Assembly: GCA_937966555.1 (NCBI GenBank)
Contig: CALCLY010000011.1
Location: 62,001 to 126,000, forward strand
DNA length: 64,000 nucleotides
Reading direction: 5' to 3'
Origin: CALCLY01 sp900552775
Lineage (GTDB): Bacteria > Bacillota > Clostridia > UMGS1883 > UMGS1540
Position 1 is the first letter of the stretch. Every line of letters starts with the position of its first letter. Positions 17,901-27,210 of this stretch are shown piece after piece. Under the pieces are notes generated by a model, which saw nothing but the letters and a program-made list of their open reading frames with translations, was not told the DNA's origin and searched no databases. The position numbers and the translations under genes are program-made.

Positions 17901-18272
17901 AGGGCGCGCAAAATGAAGGCTTTAAGCGTTTCGGGACTACTGACGGAAGACGGGGAGCTTCTTTCCGAAATGGACAAAACAGGAAAATTTGACCTTTTAC
18001 CCGTAAACCGAACCCAAAAAGGATTCTCGGGTTCTCTTGCCTCTGCGCAGAACTTTGAAGATATGTCTAAGTTTATTAAGAAAACCGTAACCCGGCTTTC
18101 GGGAGAAATTTTCGGCGGAAAGTGCGCGGTATCGCCCGACAAATCAGCCGATCCGTGTAAATACTGCCCCTACATAACAGTTTGCAGGCGCAGCGACAGT
18201 TCGTACAGAGAACGCAAAGCCTGTGATAATATATGGCTTGAAATCGCAAAGGAGGGAAAAGATGAAATTTAA
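14964..18272 (+). CDS. addB: ATP-dependent helicase/deoxyribonuclease subunit B
   Basis: Subunit of AddAB, the Gram-positive counterpart of RecBCD. It processes double-strand breaks to 3' overhangs for RecA and also degrades linear foreign DNA. The 1102 residues begin with a Walker A motif (GRSGSGKT, residues 8-15). The C-terminal nuclease half carries IDYKSG (about 910) and the four-cysteine iron-sulphur signature: one Cys in TFSSCPFSYYMKY and three in CKYCPYITVC near the end. It is preceded by AAAGGAGATAG and overlaps addA by 11 bases, so translation is coupled. Confidence 0.96.
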   Translation: MSLRFIYGRSGSGKTDYCIASAAEIKKRTYIIVPEQYSHMHEAILARRLGVFGAEGPCVMSFNQLARDILKTADGAASPHIDRGGKTMLLCDIINKETKNLTLLAGRDTDRARAVRALISEMKRYGISAEALKNAADKERPSLLKSKLSETALIYGKFEEALSGRFINSDDNLTRAALYLQSRGFDCGGVYLNAFASFTPSELSFIKTLMTLGTDITVTLEAHENECDSAHFLPLSKTRAALLAAARETGTAVLPSEALPERARQTKEMAFLAEKYFDYSSQPYKDEPCDIEIFEARTPYTEAVHAASRILRLCREENYAMRDIGIICGNTDLYAPYIKSVFSKYDIPVFTDLKLPLSEHPAGAFIVSALDVITSGYSRTTVFRYAKSGFTDTDIAETDILENYVLAAGIRGDAWKSEEKWNMRSGLYRKSNISKHEEQEIELTNEIRKKLITPVLSLASALAQGKTCAEKCRALYEFMCTMNFSAKCSARADELEINGEAYRAAEFRAASNKIVDVLDEAADALGGEKMSVSRFADIITAGITESEIGLIPSLADGVPFGDSSRVKGYDVSALFILGANDGSFPPLPAKSSFLSDADRTAMKKNGIILAPDSKEQTLENDYLIYKALSSPGKKLFISYAGSDFDGSTKLPSLFVNRVKEVFPRLIPLDDIMDTLPDDRFFAPEAAFRTILSRGGTDDLRQIKDVLFKKMPVFKASYENAIGGFEGVLSIDPKDIEKLFGSHLTTSVSRLETFSSCPFSYYMKYTLSAKEREKASLSFSDAGSFLHDFTEEFSNRLHRNGSTWHDVDENYVDAEIPVIMQIMDSRLNKYILSESPRAARLFIRLCKTIREALLYIAEQINRGSFEPLGYEISFGENGRIKPLTVTLPTGQTVSLTGKIDRADLLKRGEDTFVRIIDYKSGSKTFKLEDLFGGITLQLAVYLTALCENDKSGKTKPAGMLYFKLDDPVTVISSDIGDEEIRARKMKALSVSGLLTEDGELLSEMDKTGKFDLLPVNRTQKGFSGSLASAQNFEDMSKFIKKTVTRLSGEIFGGKCAVSPDKSADPCKYCPYITVCRRSDSSYRERKACDNIWLEIAKEGKDEI

Positions 18273-21200
18273 ATGGACCGACGCTCAGGAAGAAGCGGTT
18301 TATGCCGATATTTCAAATACACTTGTCACCGCGGCGGCAGGCTCGGGAAAAACACAGGTTCTGACGGGAAGAATTCTTGAAAGAATTAAAGCCGGACAAG
18401 ATGTTGACAGGCTGCTTATTGTTACGTTTACAAACGCGGCAGCGGCAGAAATGCGCGGCAGAATCGCGAAAACTCTTTCGGAATATCTGCGCCAAAATAC
18501 TGCCGACACACATGTCCGCCGCCAGCTTGCCATGATGCCGTGTGCAAATATAACCACAATACACTCGTTTTGCCTTAACGTAATACGTGAAAACTTTTTT
18601 GAGCTTTCTCTGCCTGCGGATTTCAGAATAGGCGACACTGCCGAAAACGAACTTTTAAAGCTTGAAGCCGTAGATGACGCTCTTGAAGAACTGTACGGCG
18701 AAGCGGAACCCGATTTTCTTGCGTTTGCGGACGCGTTTTCCTCGCCACGCACAGACGATGATGCGGTAAAAGCAATTATGCAGGTTTATTCGTTTTCGCG
18801 CTCCATGCCCGATCCCGACGCGTGGCTGACGGAAGCGGAAAATGCATATGATCCCGAAAATGTAAAAATTTCCGACTGCACCGAAATAATTTTAAACAGC
18901 GCACGCAAAAAGCTTCTCTTTTTGGCGGAAGATTTTAAAACGGCGCTATCTCACTGCACGGAAATAAACGGGCTCGCTTCGTACCGTGAACATATTGAAA
19001 ACGAAATAGCGGAAATAGAATCGGTTATTCCGCATACCGAGCGTGATAAATTCAGAGATGAAGTTCTGCGTGTTTCAACCTCTTTTACACGTATTCCCAC
19101 ATTAAAAAAAGGTTCGTTTGACGAAGAAGAAAAAGCATATGTAACAGATGTCCGAAACAAAGTTAAAAAAGGTGTTTCGGATATCCTCGGGCTTTTTCCC
19201 GAGGATTCCGAAACAGCCGAAAAAACTCTGCGCTTGTGCGGCGCGGCGGTGCGAGGGCTGATTTCCGCCGTGCGCCGGTTTGACGAAAAATACACTGCCG
19301 CAAAACGCGGAAAAAACGTTATAGATTATAATGATATGGAACACATGTGCATTTCGCTTTTGCATAAAAACGGCGCTCCGACGCCCGTTGCCGAAAGACT
19401 GCGCGACCATTTTGATGAGATTTATATTGACGAATACCAGGACAGCAACGAGGCCCAGGAATTTATTTTCAGCCTTATTTCGCGCGAAAGTGCAGGTGTC
19501 CCGAATATCTTTATGGTTGGCGATTTAAAACAGGGAATTTACGGTTTTCGCCAGGCAAGTCCGCATCTGTTTGCGGAAAAAAAGCAAAATTATAAAAAGG
19601 GACCCGGGCAGCCATACAGAAAAATTGTACTGAGTCAGAATTTCAGAAGCGCCGAAAAGATAATCGATTTTGTAAATCTTGTTTTTTCGTCCGTAATGAC
19701 ACCGGAAACGGGCGGCGTATCATATGACGCCGAAGAGGAACTCATCTTCGGTGCAAAGAGTTATCCTTCCGACACGGCGGATGTGTGCATTACGCTTGCG
19801 GAATCGAGCGGTTCGGCGTCAGAATCGTTTTTGCGGGAAGCTGAGGTTATTTCCGCAAAAATTGCTGAGCTTATAAAAAGCGAAACCGTATTTGATATTA
19901 AATCGGGCTCACACAGAGCCGTTCGTTTTTCGGACATAGCAATATTAATCCGAAATGCAAAAAACAAAGCAGCGGTGCTCGAACGGGTTTTAACATCTCA
20001 CGGCATTCCATGCTACACGGAAAAAGGATCTCCGTATTTTGAAAATACCGAGGTTAAAACCTTTTTGTCGCTTCTCGAAACAATAGACAACCCCAGATGC
20101 GACATACCTCTGCTCGCGGTACTGCGCTCACCTATAGGCAAGTTTGATGAAAGTGAGCTGGCAAAAATCCGCCTGTACGACACAGAAAACTGTTTTTTTG
20201 ACGCTTTTACCGCCTGCGCACGCGAAAGCAGTGATTTGGGAGAAAAATGCAATAAATTCTGCGAAAAGCTTTCGGAGTGGCGAAAAAAAGCTTCCGAAAT
20301 GCCGTGCGGCGAACTTATAGAATTTCTGTTAACCGACACGGAATATATATATTACATTCTTGCCGATTCGCGAGGGAAACAGCGCGAGGCAAATCTTCGG
20401 ATGCTGTGCGAAATGGCGCGTATGTATGAAAAAACATCGTTTAAAGGGCTTTTCGGATTTATCGAGTACATATCCAGAGTGCGTGAAAAACCGGAGGAAT
20501 CAAACTCCGCCAAAATTATAAACGACAGCCACAATGTTGTAAAAATAATGACAATCCATAAAAGCAAGGGACTGGAATTTCCGATTGTATTTCTTGCGGA
20601 CGGCACAAAAACCTCAGGATCTTCAGGCGACTCAAAGCCGCCCGTGCTTCACAAAACTCTCGGAATATCAATGCCGTATTTTGACGGCCGCATGAGAACA
20701 AAGCGGTCCACCGAGCGCTTTGCCGCAGCAAAGCTTTTAAACGCTTTGGAAATGAATTCCGAGGAAATGCGCGTTTTGTATGTGGCACTGACGCGCCCGA
20801 AGGAAAAACTCTTTATAACGGGGTATAGCGACTCGCTGCAAAAATCAAAAGACCGCTGGCGGCGTCTTGGCAAAATGATTGCAGAGCACAAACCTTTGCC
20901 GCCGCTTTCATATCTTGACTGTATATGCGCCTGTGCGTCTCTTGCCGACTGTCCTCCTCTTTCTGACGGCATGAAGAAACTTACGTGCCAAAAAATTATA
21001 TTTGACGTATACCCGAGCGGCTTTACTGCCGAGGACATCCGCGCCGCAAACATCAAGCCTTCCGAAATCAATCCGGAAGATGCCGAAAGAGCAATTTCTT
21101 ACATATATCCGCACAAGGATCTTTTGAACATTCCGACAAAAATCAGCGTAACGGAAATGAAACGCATTGTAAATTTGCCTGAGGATGAACGCCGTTTTGA

Positions 21201-21756
21201 GCTTTTCAGAAAAACGGAGCCCAAAACACCGCGCTTTATGCTTGAAACAAACGCGTTAAACGCCGCGCAGAGAGGAACGCTTATTCACCTTGTCATGCAA
21301 ACCGTGAGCCTTGAGGCTGAAACGGAGGCCGATGTGAAACGCCATGTGCGTGAGCTTTGCGAAAAAAATATTATAACAGAGCAAATGGCAAAGGCTGTGC
21401 CCTGTTCAAAAATAGCGCTTTTTCTGCAAAGCAGCCTCGGGAAGCGGCTGAAAAAAGCAGATAAGGTATACCGTGAAGAAGCGTTTACCACAATTTTAAA
21501 CGCCTCATCCGTTATTCCGTCCGCTCCGGATTCGCCGATTTTGTGCCAGGGCATTATAGACTGCTACTTTTTTGAGGGCGACAAAATAACACTTATAGAC
21601 TTTAAAACCGACCGTGTAACCGATGTTGAAGCCATAAAAAACCGTTATCGGACTCAAATGGATACATACGAATCGGTGTTGCAAAAAAAATATTTTTCAA
21701 AAATTTACGAAAAATTTATTTACTTATTCGATATTAATGGTATAATAAGTATGTAA
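18262..21756 (+). CDS. addA: ATP-dependent helicase/nuclease subunit A
   Basis: UvrD/Rep-type superfamily 1 helicase and nuclease of AddAB, 1164 residues. Walker A AAAGSGKT is at residues 24-31, IDEYQDSN is the Walker B/motif II, MTIHKSKGLEF is motif V-like, and the C-terminal RecB-type nuclease motif IDFKTDRV lies near 1120. I chose the ATG at 18262 because AAAGGAGGG is 6-8 bases upstream, inside the end of addB, and the protein then starts with the usual KWTDAQEEAV. The 11-base overlap with addB suggests a 1:1 complex made from one message. Confidence 0.96.
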   Translation: MKFKWTDAQEEAVYADISNTLVTAAAGSGKTQVLTGRILERIKAGQDVDRLLIVTFTNAAAAEMRGRIAKTLSEYLRQNTADTHVRRQLAMMPCANITTIHSFCLNVIRENFFELSLPADFRIGDTAENELLKLEAVDDALEELYGEAEPDFLAFADAFSSPRTDDDAVKAIMQVYSFSRSMPDPDAWLTEAENAYDPENVKISDCTEIILNSARKKLLFLAEDFKTALSHCTEINGLASYREHIENEIAEIESVIPHTERDKFRDEVLRVSTSFTRIPTLKKGSFDEEEKAYVTDVRNKVKKGVSDILGLFPEDSETAEKTLRLCGAAVRGLISAVRRFDEKYTAAKRGKNVIDYNDMEHMCISLLHKNGAPTPVAERLRDHFDEIYIDEYQDSNEAQEFIFSLISRESAGVPNIFMVGDLKQGIYGFRQASPHLFAEKKQNYKKGPGQPYRKIVLSQNFRSAEKIIDFVNLVFSSVMTPETGGVSYDAEEELIFGAKSYPSDTADVCITLAESSGSASESFLREAEVISAKIAELIKSETVFDIKSGSHRAVRFSDIAILIRNAKNKAAVLERVLTSHGIPCYTEKGSPYFENTEVKTFLSLLETIDNPRCDIPLLAVLRSPIGKFDESELAKIRLYDTENCFFDAFTACARESSDLGEKCNKFCEKLSEWRKKASEMPCGELIEFLLTDTEYIYYILADSRGKQREANLRMLCEMARMYEKTSFKGLFGFIEYISRVREKPEESNSAKIINDSHNVVKIMTIHKSKGLEFPIVFLADGTKTSGSSGDSKPPVLHKTLGISMPYFDGRMRTKRSTERFAAAKLLNALEMNSEEMRVLYVALTRPKEKLFITGYSDSLQKSKDRWRRLGKMIAEHKPLPPLSYLDCICACASLADCPPLSDGMKKLTCQKIIFDVYPSGFTAEDIRAANIKPSEINPEDAERAISYIYPHKDLLNIPTKISVTEMKRIVNLPEDERRFELFRKTEPKTPRFMLETNALNAAQRGTLIHLVMQTVSLEAETEADVKRHVRELCEKNIITEQMAKAVPCSKIALFLQSSLGKRLKKADKVYREEAFTTILNASSVIPSAPDSPILCQGIIDCYFFEGDKITLIDFKTDRVTDVEAIKNRYRTQMDTYESVLQKKYFSKIYEKFIYLFDINGIISM

Positions 21757-21823
21757 AGGAATTAACTTCTCCGCACATTTTTACTACATGCCGAAGCGGA
21801 GCGGCAGATTGGAGATTAAAAAC

Positions 21824-22387
21824 ATGGAACAGAAACGAAGAACAATGAGCACCACGGGTGCACGCAAGAAGAAAGGAAAAAAAGTTTGGAAAGTTTTGGG
21901 CGTAATTGTTGCACTGGGACTTATCTTCTTCCTTTCCTATAAGATATCGTACGGCTTGCTTTCAGACGGTTCGAATCCTTCAACCGACGCTACGCAGAGC
22001 ACAGAGGAAGACATTGCAAGCATGACGCGTGAAGAGCTTGAAAAAAGCTACAAAGACGCAAAAAAACAGCTTGAAGAAAAAGACGCCGAAATAGAAATGC
22101 TCAAAGAGAAAGTTTCAAAAGGCGATTCGACAACCGCAACACCTTCCGAATCATCCAAGACTTCGGAAACCTCAAAGCCTGCGGAATCTTCCAAACCTTC
22201 TGAAACGACCAAACCGCAGGAAACAAAAAAAACGACGGAAACACCGAAGTCAACTCCTTCTCATACAACGGCTCCTTCGACAGGCAACAGCACGCCGCAG
22301 ACGCCACCCCCGGCAACAAAGGCGCCTTCCGACCAGCTTATGACTCCCGATGACCTTGCAAACCTTCCCGGAGCTTCCGGAAACTGA
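21824..22387 (+). CDS. Single-pass membrane protein with coiled coil and Ser/Thr/Pro-rich tail
   Basis: A 187-residue protein: basic N-terminus, one transmembrane helix (about 23-42), an acidic coiled coil (about 65-100), then a low-complexity Ser/Thr/Pro/Glu-rich tail with repeated SETSKP/ETTKP-like units. The topology suggests an outward-facing, possibly glycosylated stalk. I preferred the ATG at 21824 because TTGGAGATT lies 8 bases upstream; an earlier ATG at 21788 has no such site. A TATAAT lies near 21741 at the end of addA. It precedes metY by 15 bases. No family is recognised. Confidence 0.75.
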   Translation: MEQKRRTMSTTGARKKKGKKVWKVLGVIVALGLIFFLSYKISYGLLSDGSNPSTDATQSTEEDIASMTREELEKSYKDAKKQLEEKDAEIEMLKEKVSKGDSTTATPSESSKTSETSKPAESSKPSETTKPQETKKTTETPKSTPSHTTAPSTGNSTPQTPPPATKAPSDQLMTPDDLANLPGASGN

Positions 22388-22402
22388 GCGGAGGATAAAA
22401 CA

Positions 22403-23665
22403 ATGTACAATATAGAAACAAAATGCGTACAGGAAGGCTATAAACCGGAAAACGGTGAGCCGAGAATCCTGCCGATATATCAGTCCACAACTTATAAATA
22501 TGATTCCTCCGAGCATCTCGGAAAGCTTTTCGACCTTTCGGTACCCGGACATATGTACACCAGAATATCAAACCCGACGGTAGAAGCGGTGGAAAAGAAA
22601 ATAGCTTCAATTGAGGGCGGCGTGGGTGCTATGTGCGTTTCATCGGGTCAGGCTGCAAATATGTTTGCTGTTTTAAATATTGCCGCTGCCGGAGATAACT
22701 TCGTAAGCCTTTCAACGATTTACGGCGGCACGGTAAACCTTTTTGCCGTGACGCTCAAACGTATGGGAATTGATGTTCGTTTTGCCGAGCCTTCTATGCC
22801 TGACGAGGAAATTGAAGCTCTGATAGACGACAAAACATGCTGTCTCTTCGGTGAAACGATAGCAAACCCTTCTCTGGATGTTCTCGATATTGAACGCTTT
22901 TCCGCAATCGCGCACAAACATGGAATTCCGCTCATTGTTGACAACACATTTCCGACGCCCATAAATTGCCGCCCGTTTGAATTTGGAGCGGATGTGGTGA
23001 CGCATTCAACAACAAAATACATGGACGGTCATGCATGCACGGTCGGCGGCGCAATCGTAGACAGCGGCAATTTTGACTGGGCAAGCGGCAAATTTCCTTC
23101 TCTCACAGAACCTGATGAGTCTTATCACGGCGTGAGTTACACAAGAGATTTCGGCAAGCTTTCATATATAACAAAAGCGCGAATGCAGCTCCTGCGCGAT
23201 ATAGGTGCAACCCCGGCTCCCATAAGTGCATTTTTGCTCAATCTGGGACTTGAAACGCTTCACCTGCGTGTGCCGCGCCACTGTGAAAACGCGCTTCGCG
23301 TAGCCGAGTTTTTAAAATCCAGTGATAAAATCTCATGGATACATTATCCCAATCTTCCGGGTGACAGCGAGTACGAGCGTGCAAAAAAATATCTTCCCAA
23401 CGGCTCCTGCGGCGTTATATCGTGCGGTATAGCCGGCGGCAGAGAAGCGGCGATGAAGTTTATGGACTCTCTGGAGCTCGCTCAGATAGTTGTACATGTT
23501 GCGGATTCACGCACAAGTGTTCTGCATCCTGCCAGCACTACACATCGCCAGCTTTCCGACAAACAGCTTGAGGCTGCCGGCATATCGCCGGATCTTGTCA
23601 GAATATCTGTCGGAACCGAAAATGCTGACGATATAATAGCAGATATCAAAAAAGCTCTCGGCTGA
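22403..23665 (+). CDS. metY: O-acetylhomoserine (thiol)-lyase, PLP enzyme
   Basis: Cys/Met metabolism PLP-dependent enzyme of 420 residues, the length typical of O-acetylhomoserine sulfhydrylases, which make homocysteine directly from sulfide. The PLP lysine is Lys205 in HSTTKYMDGH, Asp180 (IVDNTFPTP) is the pyridine-nitrogen ligand, and SSGQAAN at 80-86 forms part of the phosphate site. The C-terminal arginine region (LVRISVGTE) binds the substrate carboxylate. It could alternatively act on cysteine or methionine as a lyase. It sits just upstream of the tmRNA promoter. Confidence 0.92.
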   Translation: MYNIETKCVQEGYKPENGEPRILPIYQSTTYKYDSSEHLGKLFDLSVPGHMYTRISNPTVEAVEKKIASIEGGVGAMCVSSGQAANMFAVLNIAAAGDNFVSLSTIYGGTVNLFAVTLKRMGIDVRFAEPSMPDEEIEALIDDKTCCLFGETIANPSLDVLDIERFSAIAHKHGIPLIVDNTFPTPINCRPFEFGADVVTHSTTKYMDGHACTVGGAIVDSGNFDWASGKFPSLTEPDESYHGVSYTRDFGKLSYITKARMQLLRDIGATPAPISAFLLNLGLETLHLRVPRHCENALRVAEFLKSSDKISWIHYPNLPGDSEYERAKKYLPNGSCGVISCGIAGGREAAMKFMDSLELAQIVVHVADSRTSVLHPASTTHRQLSDKQLEAAGISPDLVRISVGTENADDIIADIKKALG

Positions 23666-23674
23666 CATAAATGT

Positions 23675-23703
23675 TTGACACATAGGATATAATATGGTAT
23701 ACT
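23675..23703 (+). promoter_or_regulatory. Promoter of tmRNA (ssrA)
   Basis: TTGACA (23675-23680), 17 bases, TATACT (23698-23703). Between the promoter and the tmRNA 5' end is a 9-bp GC-rich stem, AGCGGCGGC (23709-23717) with GCCGCCGCT (23728-23736), which would sit in the precursor leader removed by RNase P or could act as an insulating terminator of metY. Confidence 0.88.
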
Positions 23704-23748
23704 GTAATAGCGGCGGCTCGGTACGGCGCCGCCGCTGATTTTATACAA

Positions 23749-24097
23749 GGGGATGTAACGGGTTCGACGGGGATACTGAAGCTTAAACAGCGGGCAGTGG
23801 CGGAATCCACTTTAAAAGTCCGAATTCTTAAAATTAAACGCTAACGATAGAGTAGCACTTGCTGCCTAACTGATGGCAGCCGTTCTGCCGCGGAGGACTG
23901 CGGCTGCGGACAGAGCGTCGATTAGCAGTGCACATGAACGGAGTAAGCTTTGCCTCCGTCAGGAATTTATGAAGCTACCGAGCTTTGCAGTTTGTTTATG
24001 GGCTGCACTGTGAGGGAATTCCGACCATAAACTGCGCCCGGAGAAATTTTTGTGAATGTATTTTCGGACAGGAGTTCAACTCTCCTCATCTCCACCA
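23749..24097 (+). ncRNA. ssrA: Transfer-messenger RNA (tmRNA)
   Basis: One-piece tmRNA of about 349 nt for ribosome rescue. The 5' end GGGGATGTAACGGGTTCGAC pairs with the 3' end CATCTCC-A-CCA (one G-U) to form the alanine-type acceptor; the T-arm GGAGTTCAACTCTCC is visible. The tag reading frame ends at 23840-23869 with codons for ANDRVALAA and TAA, matching the usual C-terminal -ALAA degron. The exact resume codon upstream was not fixed. A terminator follows directly. Confidence 0.96.
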
Positions 24098-24100
24098 CGT

Positions 24101-24133
24101 CGGAATGGACTTTGCTCCATTCCGATTTTTTTA
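24101..24133 (+). terminator. Terminator of tmRNA
   Basis: CGGAATGGA (24101-24109) pairs with TCCATTCCG (24116-24124), loop CTTTGC, followed by a run of T. Confidence 0.9.
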
Positions 24134-24231
24134 TTTTGTAAAAAAAATCAGTCATATGTGCCGTCATTCCTCCTTTTTGCGAGTGTGCCTTATCGACACA
24201 AATATCTCTATAGTTCGGCTTTCCCAAAAAG

Positions 24232-24266
24232 AAAAAACCGCTTGATTTCAAACGGTTTTTATTTTT
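24232..24266. terminator. Second, bidirectional terminator between tmRNA and the minus-strand gene
   Basis: AAAAAACCG (24232-24240) and CGGTTTTT (24253-24260) flank an imperfect TTGA/TCAA stem. T-rich on both strands, so it can stop transcription from either side. Confidence 0.75.
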
Positions 24267-24308
24267 CCTTACACGTTTTTAAGCAAAGCTTTTGCTTTAT
24301 ACAACAAG

Positions 24309-24335
24309 AGAGCGCAGTGCTTTTTACTGCGCTCT
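24309..24335 (-). terminator. Hairpin after the beta-helix exoprotein gene
   Basis: A perfect 10-bp stem AGAGCGCAGT/ACTGCGCTCT with a 7-base loop, 19 bases past the stop codon. The T-run on the minus strand is weak (CTTGTTGT), so it may act with the stronger element at 24232-24266. Confidence 0.6.
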
Positions 24336-24353
24336 TAAAACTTAAATTAAGTA

Positions 24354-27125
24354 TTATTTGCTGATAACTACTTTTTCTTCAGCTTCAATCCATTCAACGC
24401 TTGCTCCGAGTTTTTCAGATATAAAGCGAATGGGTGTGTATGTTCTGTCGTTTTCTATAAACGCAGGCGAATTAATTGAAACCGTTTTGCCGTTCACTTC
24501 AGCAGTTTCAGCACCGATTGTAATAACAATAGTTATGTCTTCATCGGTTTTAATATTCTTACCGCTTATTGTAACGATTCTGTTTTCAGCGTCCCATGAA
24601 ACAGCTGCACCAAGGTTTTCAGCCACAAAACGTGCAGGAAGCATTGTGCGGTCATTTACTATTTTCGGAGCAACATCATTTGTTTTTGTTTCTCCGAAAA
24701 CCAAAGCCTCTTTTTTGTCCACGGTCAGAATTATCTGATTTGACGAATTGCCTGTCTCTTTCCATGCGGCGTAAAGTTTAAGATTGCTTGACACGCCTTT
24801 TGAAAAATCATATTTTTGTGTGAGCTCTTCGTCTGTGTACCAGCCCGCAAACTCAAATCCTTCTTTTGTCGGCGCTTCGGGTTCTTTGGCTGCGGAGTTT
24901 GGAGCAACGTTCTGCGAGGCTATTTGACTTCCGCCGTCTGTGCCGAACGATACCGTGTAGCTTGGCAATATAGATGTGCTGCCGCTGCTGCTTGAGCTCT
25001 TTCTTCCGGTTGCCGAATATTCAACTTTCAAAGTAGCGGAATCAGCATCATTTGTGACCGCTGCAGCTCCGTTTAACTCGTAGCCGTTTTCCGCAATGCC
25101 TGCTGTTGTGTAATTCGGCTTTACGGTGATTTCTATTTCTGCCGTGTATACTGTTCTGTACGCAAATTTTGCCGTAACTTTCGGAGTCCATACAACGGTT
25201 GCTGTGTATTCTTCTGTTTCAATACTTGTCTGGGGCACGGCGTTTTTCACGGGAGCCGTGAGAGGAATTAGCCTGTTTATTGTTTTGGGCAATATCTTAA
25301 ATGACTTTTCAAAGTTTCCGTCATAGTTTTTTGAAATAATTGTAACCTTTGCTTTTGCTTCGGCAGTGACGTTTGTGTTACCCGTATAATCTACCGCGTA
25401 ATCTATATCTGAAGCAAGAATTTTATCTCCGTCTTTTATTTCGACTTCCGGTTTAATTTCTTCGCCCGTATAGATTTGATCCGAAATTTCGGACATATTC
25501 TCCGCCGTCAGCGTCTTTTTTGCTATTTTAAACTCTTTTGCTTCACTTTCAAGTCCTGTATATTCCGATGTTTCCGCAACAAAGGCTTTAACATAGTATG
25601 TTCCGGCATTTTCAGGAACTTCTTCGGTATATTTGCCGTCTTTTTCGCTTGAATATTTATATGTCGGCGTTCCGGATTTCGCTTCTGCTGTCGGCGTATT
25701 TGGCTTATCGCCGTAAGTCCAGCCGCTTATTTCAAGCTCTTTTGTAAATTCGTTTGTTTCCTGAGGAACCGTTATTTTCTTCCAAACGGCATAGAGAGTT
25801 GTGTTTTCGGAAACGGAAACCGTTTCGTTTGCGGTATACTCCGCTTCGGAAGAGTCTTTGTCGGAAGCCCAGCCGAGAAATTCATATCCGATTCTTGCAG
25901 GAACTGCGTTTGTAACGGTAAATTCCGATTTTTGACCAACTTCAATTTCTTTGCTTTCACCGTCCGGCGCATTTTCACCCCCGTTTGCGTCATAACCGAA
26001 ATAAACAAGATATTTTTTCGTTTCGCCGCTTGATGTCTGTGTGAGCTTAATCTTGTTATCCTCAAGTTTTAAAAAGTAATCACTGTTGCTTACGCTGAGT
26101 TTTGCCATATCGTTATTTGTGAGCGTAACGCCTTCCGAAGCCTTGGCTATAACTCTGCCTTCCTCCACGTGTTCAACCGTAAGTGTAATGTGGTTTTTTA
26201 CAGACGATGTAAGTTCAATATATTTGTCAACGGAGCCGCTGCTTGTAATATAAACATCGTTTCCGGAATCTATATTTGCGTTGCCGCCGATTTTCAAAAT
26301 TGCACTTGAGCCGGACACACAGCTGTGGAAAATTGCTTTTCCTTTGCATTTTGTTCCTTCGGTAGTGTTATCTTTTATTGTGCCGCCGTTTATTATGGTT
26401 GTGCCGTATGAAGTGTTGTATATGGCGCCGCCCCTGTCTGAGGAATTATTTCGGATTGTGCCGCCGTTTACGGTGAGAGAAGCGCTTCTTACATAAAATG
26501 CTCCGCCGCCGTATGACGCGCTCGAAAGGATTGTTTTATTGTTTTCGATAATTCCGTCAGTCATAATAAATTCTGATTGAGATGAATTTTCCGAAGACAA
26601 ATAAACCGCACCGCCGTAGTGTTTTGATTCGCAGCCAGAAATTCTGCCGCCGTCCATGGTGAATTTGCCGCCGTACATACAAATTGCTGCGCCGTATCCT
26701 GTATTTATATCTTTTTTGTGATTTACAAGTGCCGTGCCGTCTTTCATACAAACTTCGCCGTTTTCGACATAGATTGCCGCGCCGGCACCGTCGGAAACAA
26801 TAACTCCGTCGCCGTCAAGCGTTATGTTTTCGAGAGTGAGATATGCACCGGCCGGAACCTTTATAAGGCTTCCGGTTTTCGCCGTTCTTTTAAGAGTTCC
26901 CCCGCCCGTAATTGTAACGCTGCCTGAAATAGTTATCGGCGCAGTTAAACTTACGGTACCCGTTACGGTTACCGTTCCCGATATTGTTTCATTGCCGTGG
27001 CTTTCGCCGTCGTTCCACGTGACTTTGGCAGAATCATCGGCATATGCTGCAGGGGCGATCGTGTACAAAGCCGAAAGAAGCATTGCCAAAGACAGAAAAA
27101 CCGTTAAACATTTTTTTACCTTCAT
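24354..27125 (-). CDS. Large exported protein: right-handed beta-helix, InlB-type repeats, copper-amine-oxidase-N-like C-terminal domain
   Basis: About 923 residues. The start at 27125 follows CAAAGGAG and gives a clean signal peptide (MKVKKCLTVFLSLAMLL...AYA, about 1-28). Residues about 30-330 form a right-handed beta-helix with recurring GG.I.NN/GGA.Y units, a pectate-lyase-like or adhesin fold. Two Listeria-Bacteroides/InlB B-type repeats follow (YDANGGE...LGWASD...LYAVWKK and GTDGGS...FAGWYTD...LYAAWKE) with MBG/Ig-like segments between. The last about 150 residues are a pair of copper amine oxidase N-terminal-like units (NDRTMLPARFVAENLGA, NDRTYTPIRFISEKLGA), common in Clostridia surface proteins. 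It faces a MerR gene. Likely secreted and envelope-associated; the ligand is unknown. Confidence 0.88.
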   Translation of the reverse strand: MKVKKCLTVFLSLAMLLSALYTIAPAAYADDSAKVTWNDGESHGNETISGTVTVTGTVSLTAPITISGSVTITGGGTLKRTAKTGSLIKVPAGAYLTLENITLDGDGVIVSDGAGAAIYVENGEVCMKDGTALVNHKKDINTGYGAAICMYGGKFTMDGGRISGCESKHYGGAVYLSSENSSQSEFIMTDGIIENNKTILSSASYGGGAFYVRSASLTVNGGTIRNNSSDRGGAIYNTSYGTTIINGGTIKDNTTEGTKCKGKAIFHSCVSGSSAILKIGGNANIDSGNDVYITSSGSVDKYIELTSSVKNHITLTVEHVEEGRVIAKASEGVTLTNNDMAKLSVSNSDYFLKLEDNKIKLTQTSSGETKKYLVYFGYDANGGENAPDGESKEIEVGQKSEFTVTNAVPARIGYEFLGWASDKDSSEAEYTANETVSVSENTTLYAVWKKITVPQETNEFTKELEISGWTYGDKPNTPTAEAKSGTPTYKYSSEKDGKYTEEVPENAGTYYVKAFVAETSEYTGLESEAKEFKIAKKTLTAENMSEISDQIYTGEEIKPEVEIKDGDKILASDIDYAVDYTGNTNVTAEAKAKVTIISKNYDGNFEKSFKILPKTINRLIPLTAPVKNAVPQTSIETEEYTATVVWTPKVTAKFAYRTVYTAEIEITVKPNYTTAGIAENGYELNGAAAVTNDADSATLKVEYSATGRKSSSSSGSTSILPSYTVSFGTDGGSQIASQNVAPNSAAKEPEAPTKEGFEFAGWYTDEELTQKYDFSKGVSSNLKLYAAWKETGNSSNQIILTVDKKEALVFGETKTNDVAPKIVNDRTMLPARFVAENLGAAVSWDAENRIVTISGKNIKTDEDITIVITIGAETAEVNGKTVSINSPAFIENDRTYTPIRFISEKLGASVEWIEAEEKVVISK

Positions 27126-27158
27126 TATTATTTCTCCTTTGAAATGTATTTGCCGCAT

Positions 27159-27210
27159 GGTATGTGTGTCCGGCTCACGTGTGCCCAAACATAAGCTTGA
27201 CACGCATACC
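27159..27210. promoter_or_regulatory. Inverted repeat in the divergent exoprotein/merR region (operator candidate)
   Basis: GGTATGTGTGTC (27159-27170) and GACACGCATACC (27199-27210) are inverted 12-bp arms with one mismatch and a 28-base spacer. The spacer holds a near-palindrome around CACGTG (27172-27185). The right arm overlaps the -35 of the merR promoter, a sensible place for a regulator to act on both genes. Confidence 0.5.

Noticed and set aside
23840..23869. Short tag reading frame as an independent gene
   Set aside because: It is the internal tag message of the tmRNA, ending in ALAA and a stop, not a separate gene.
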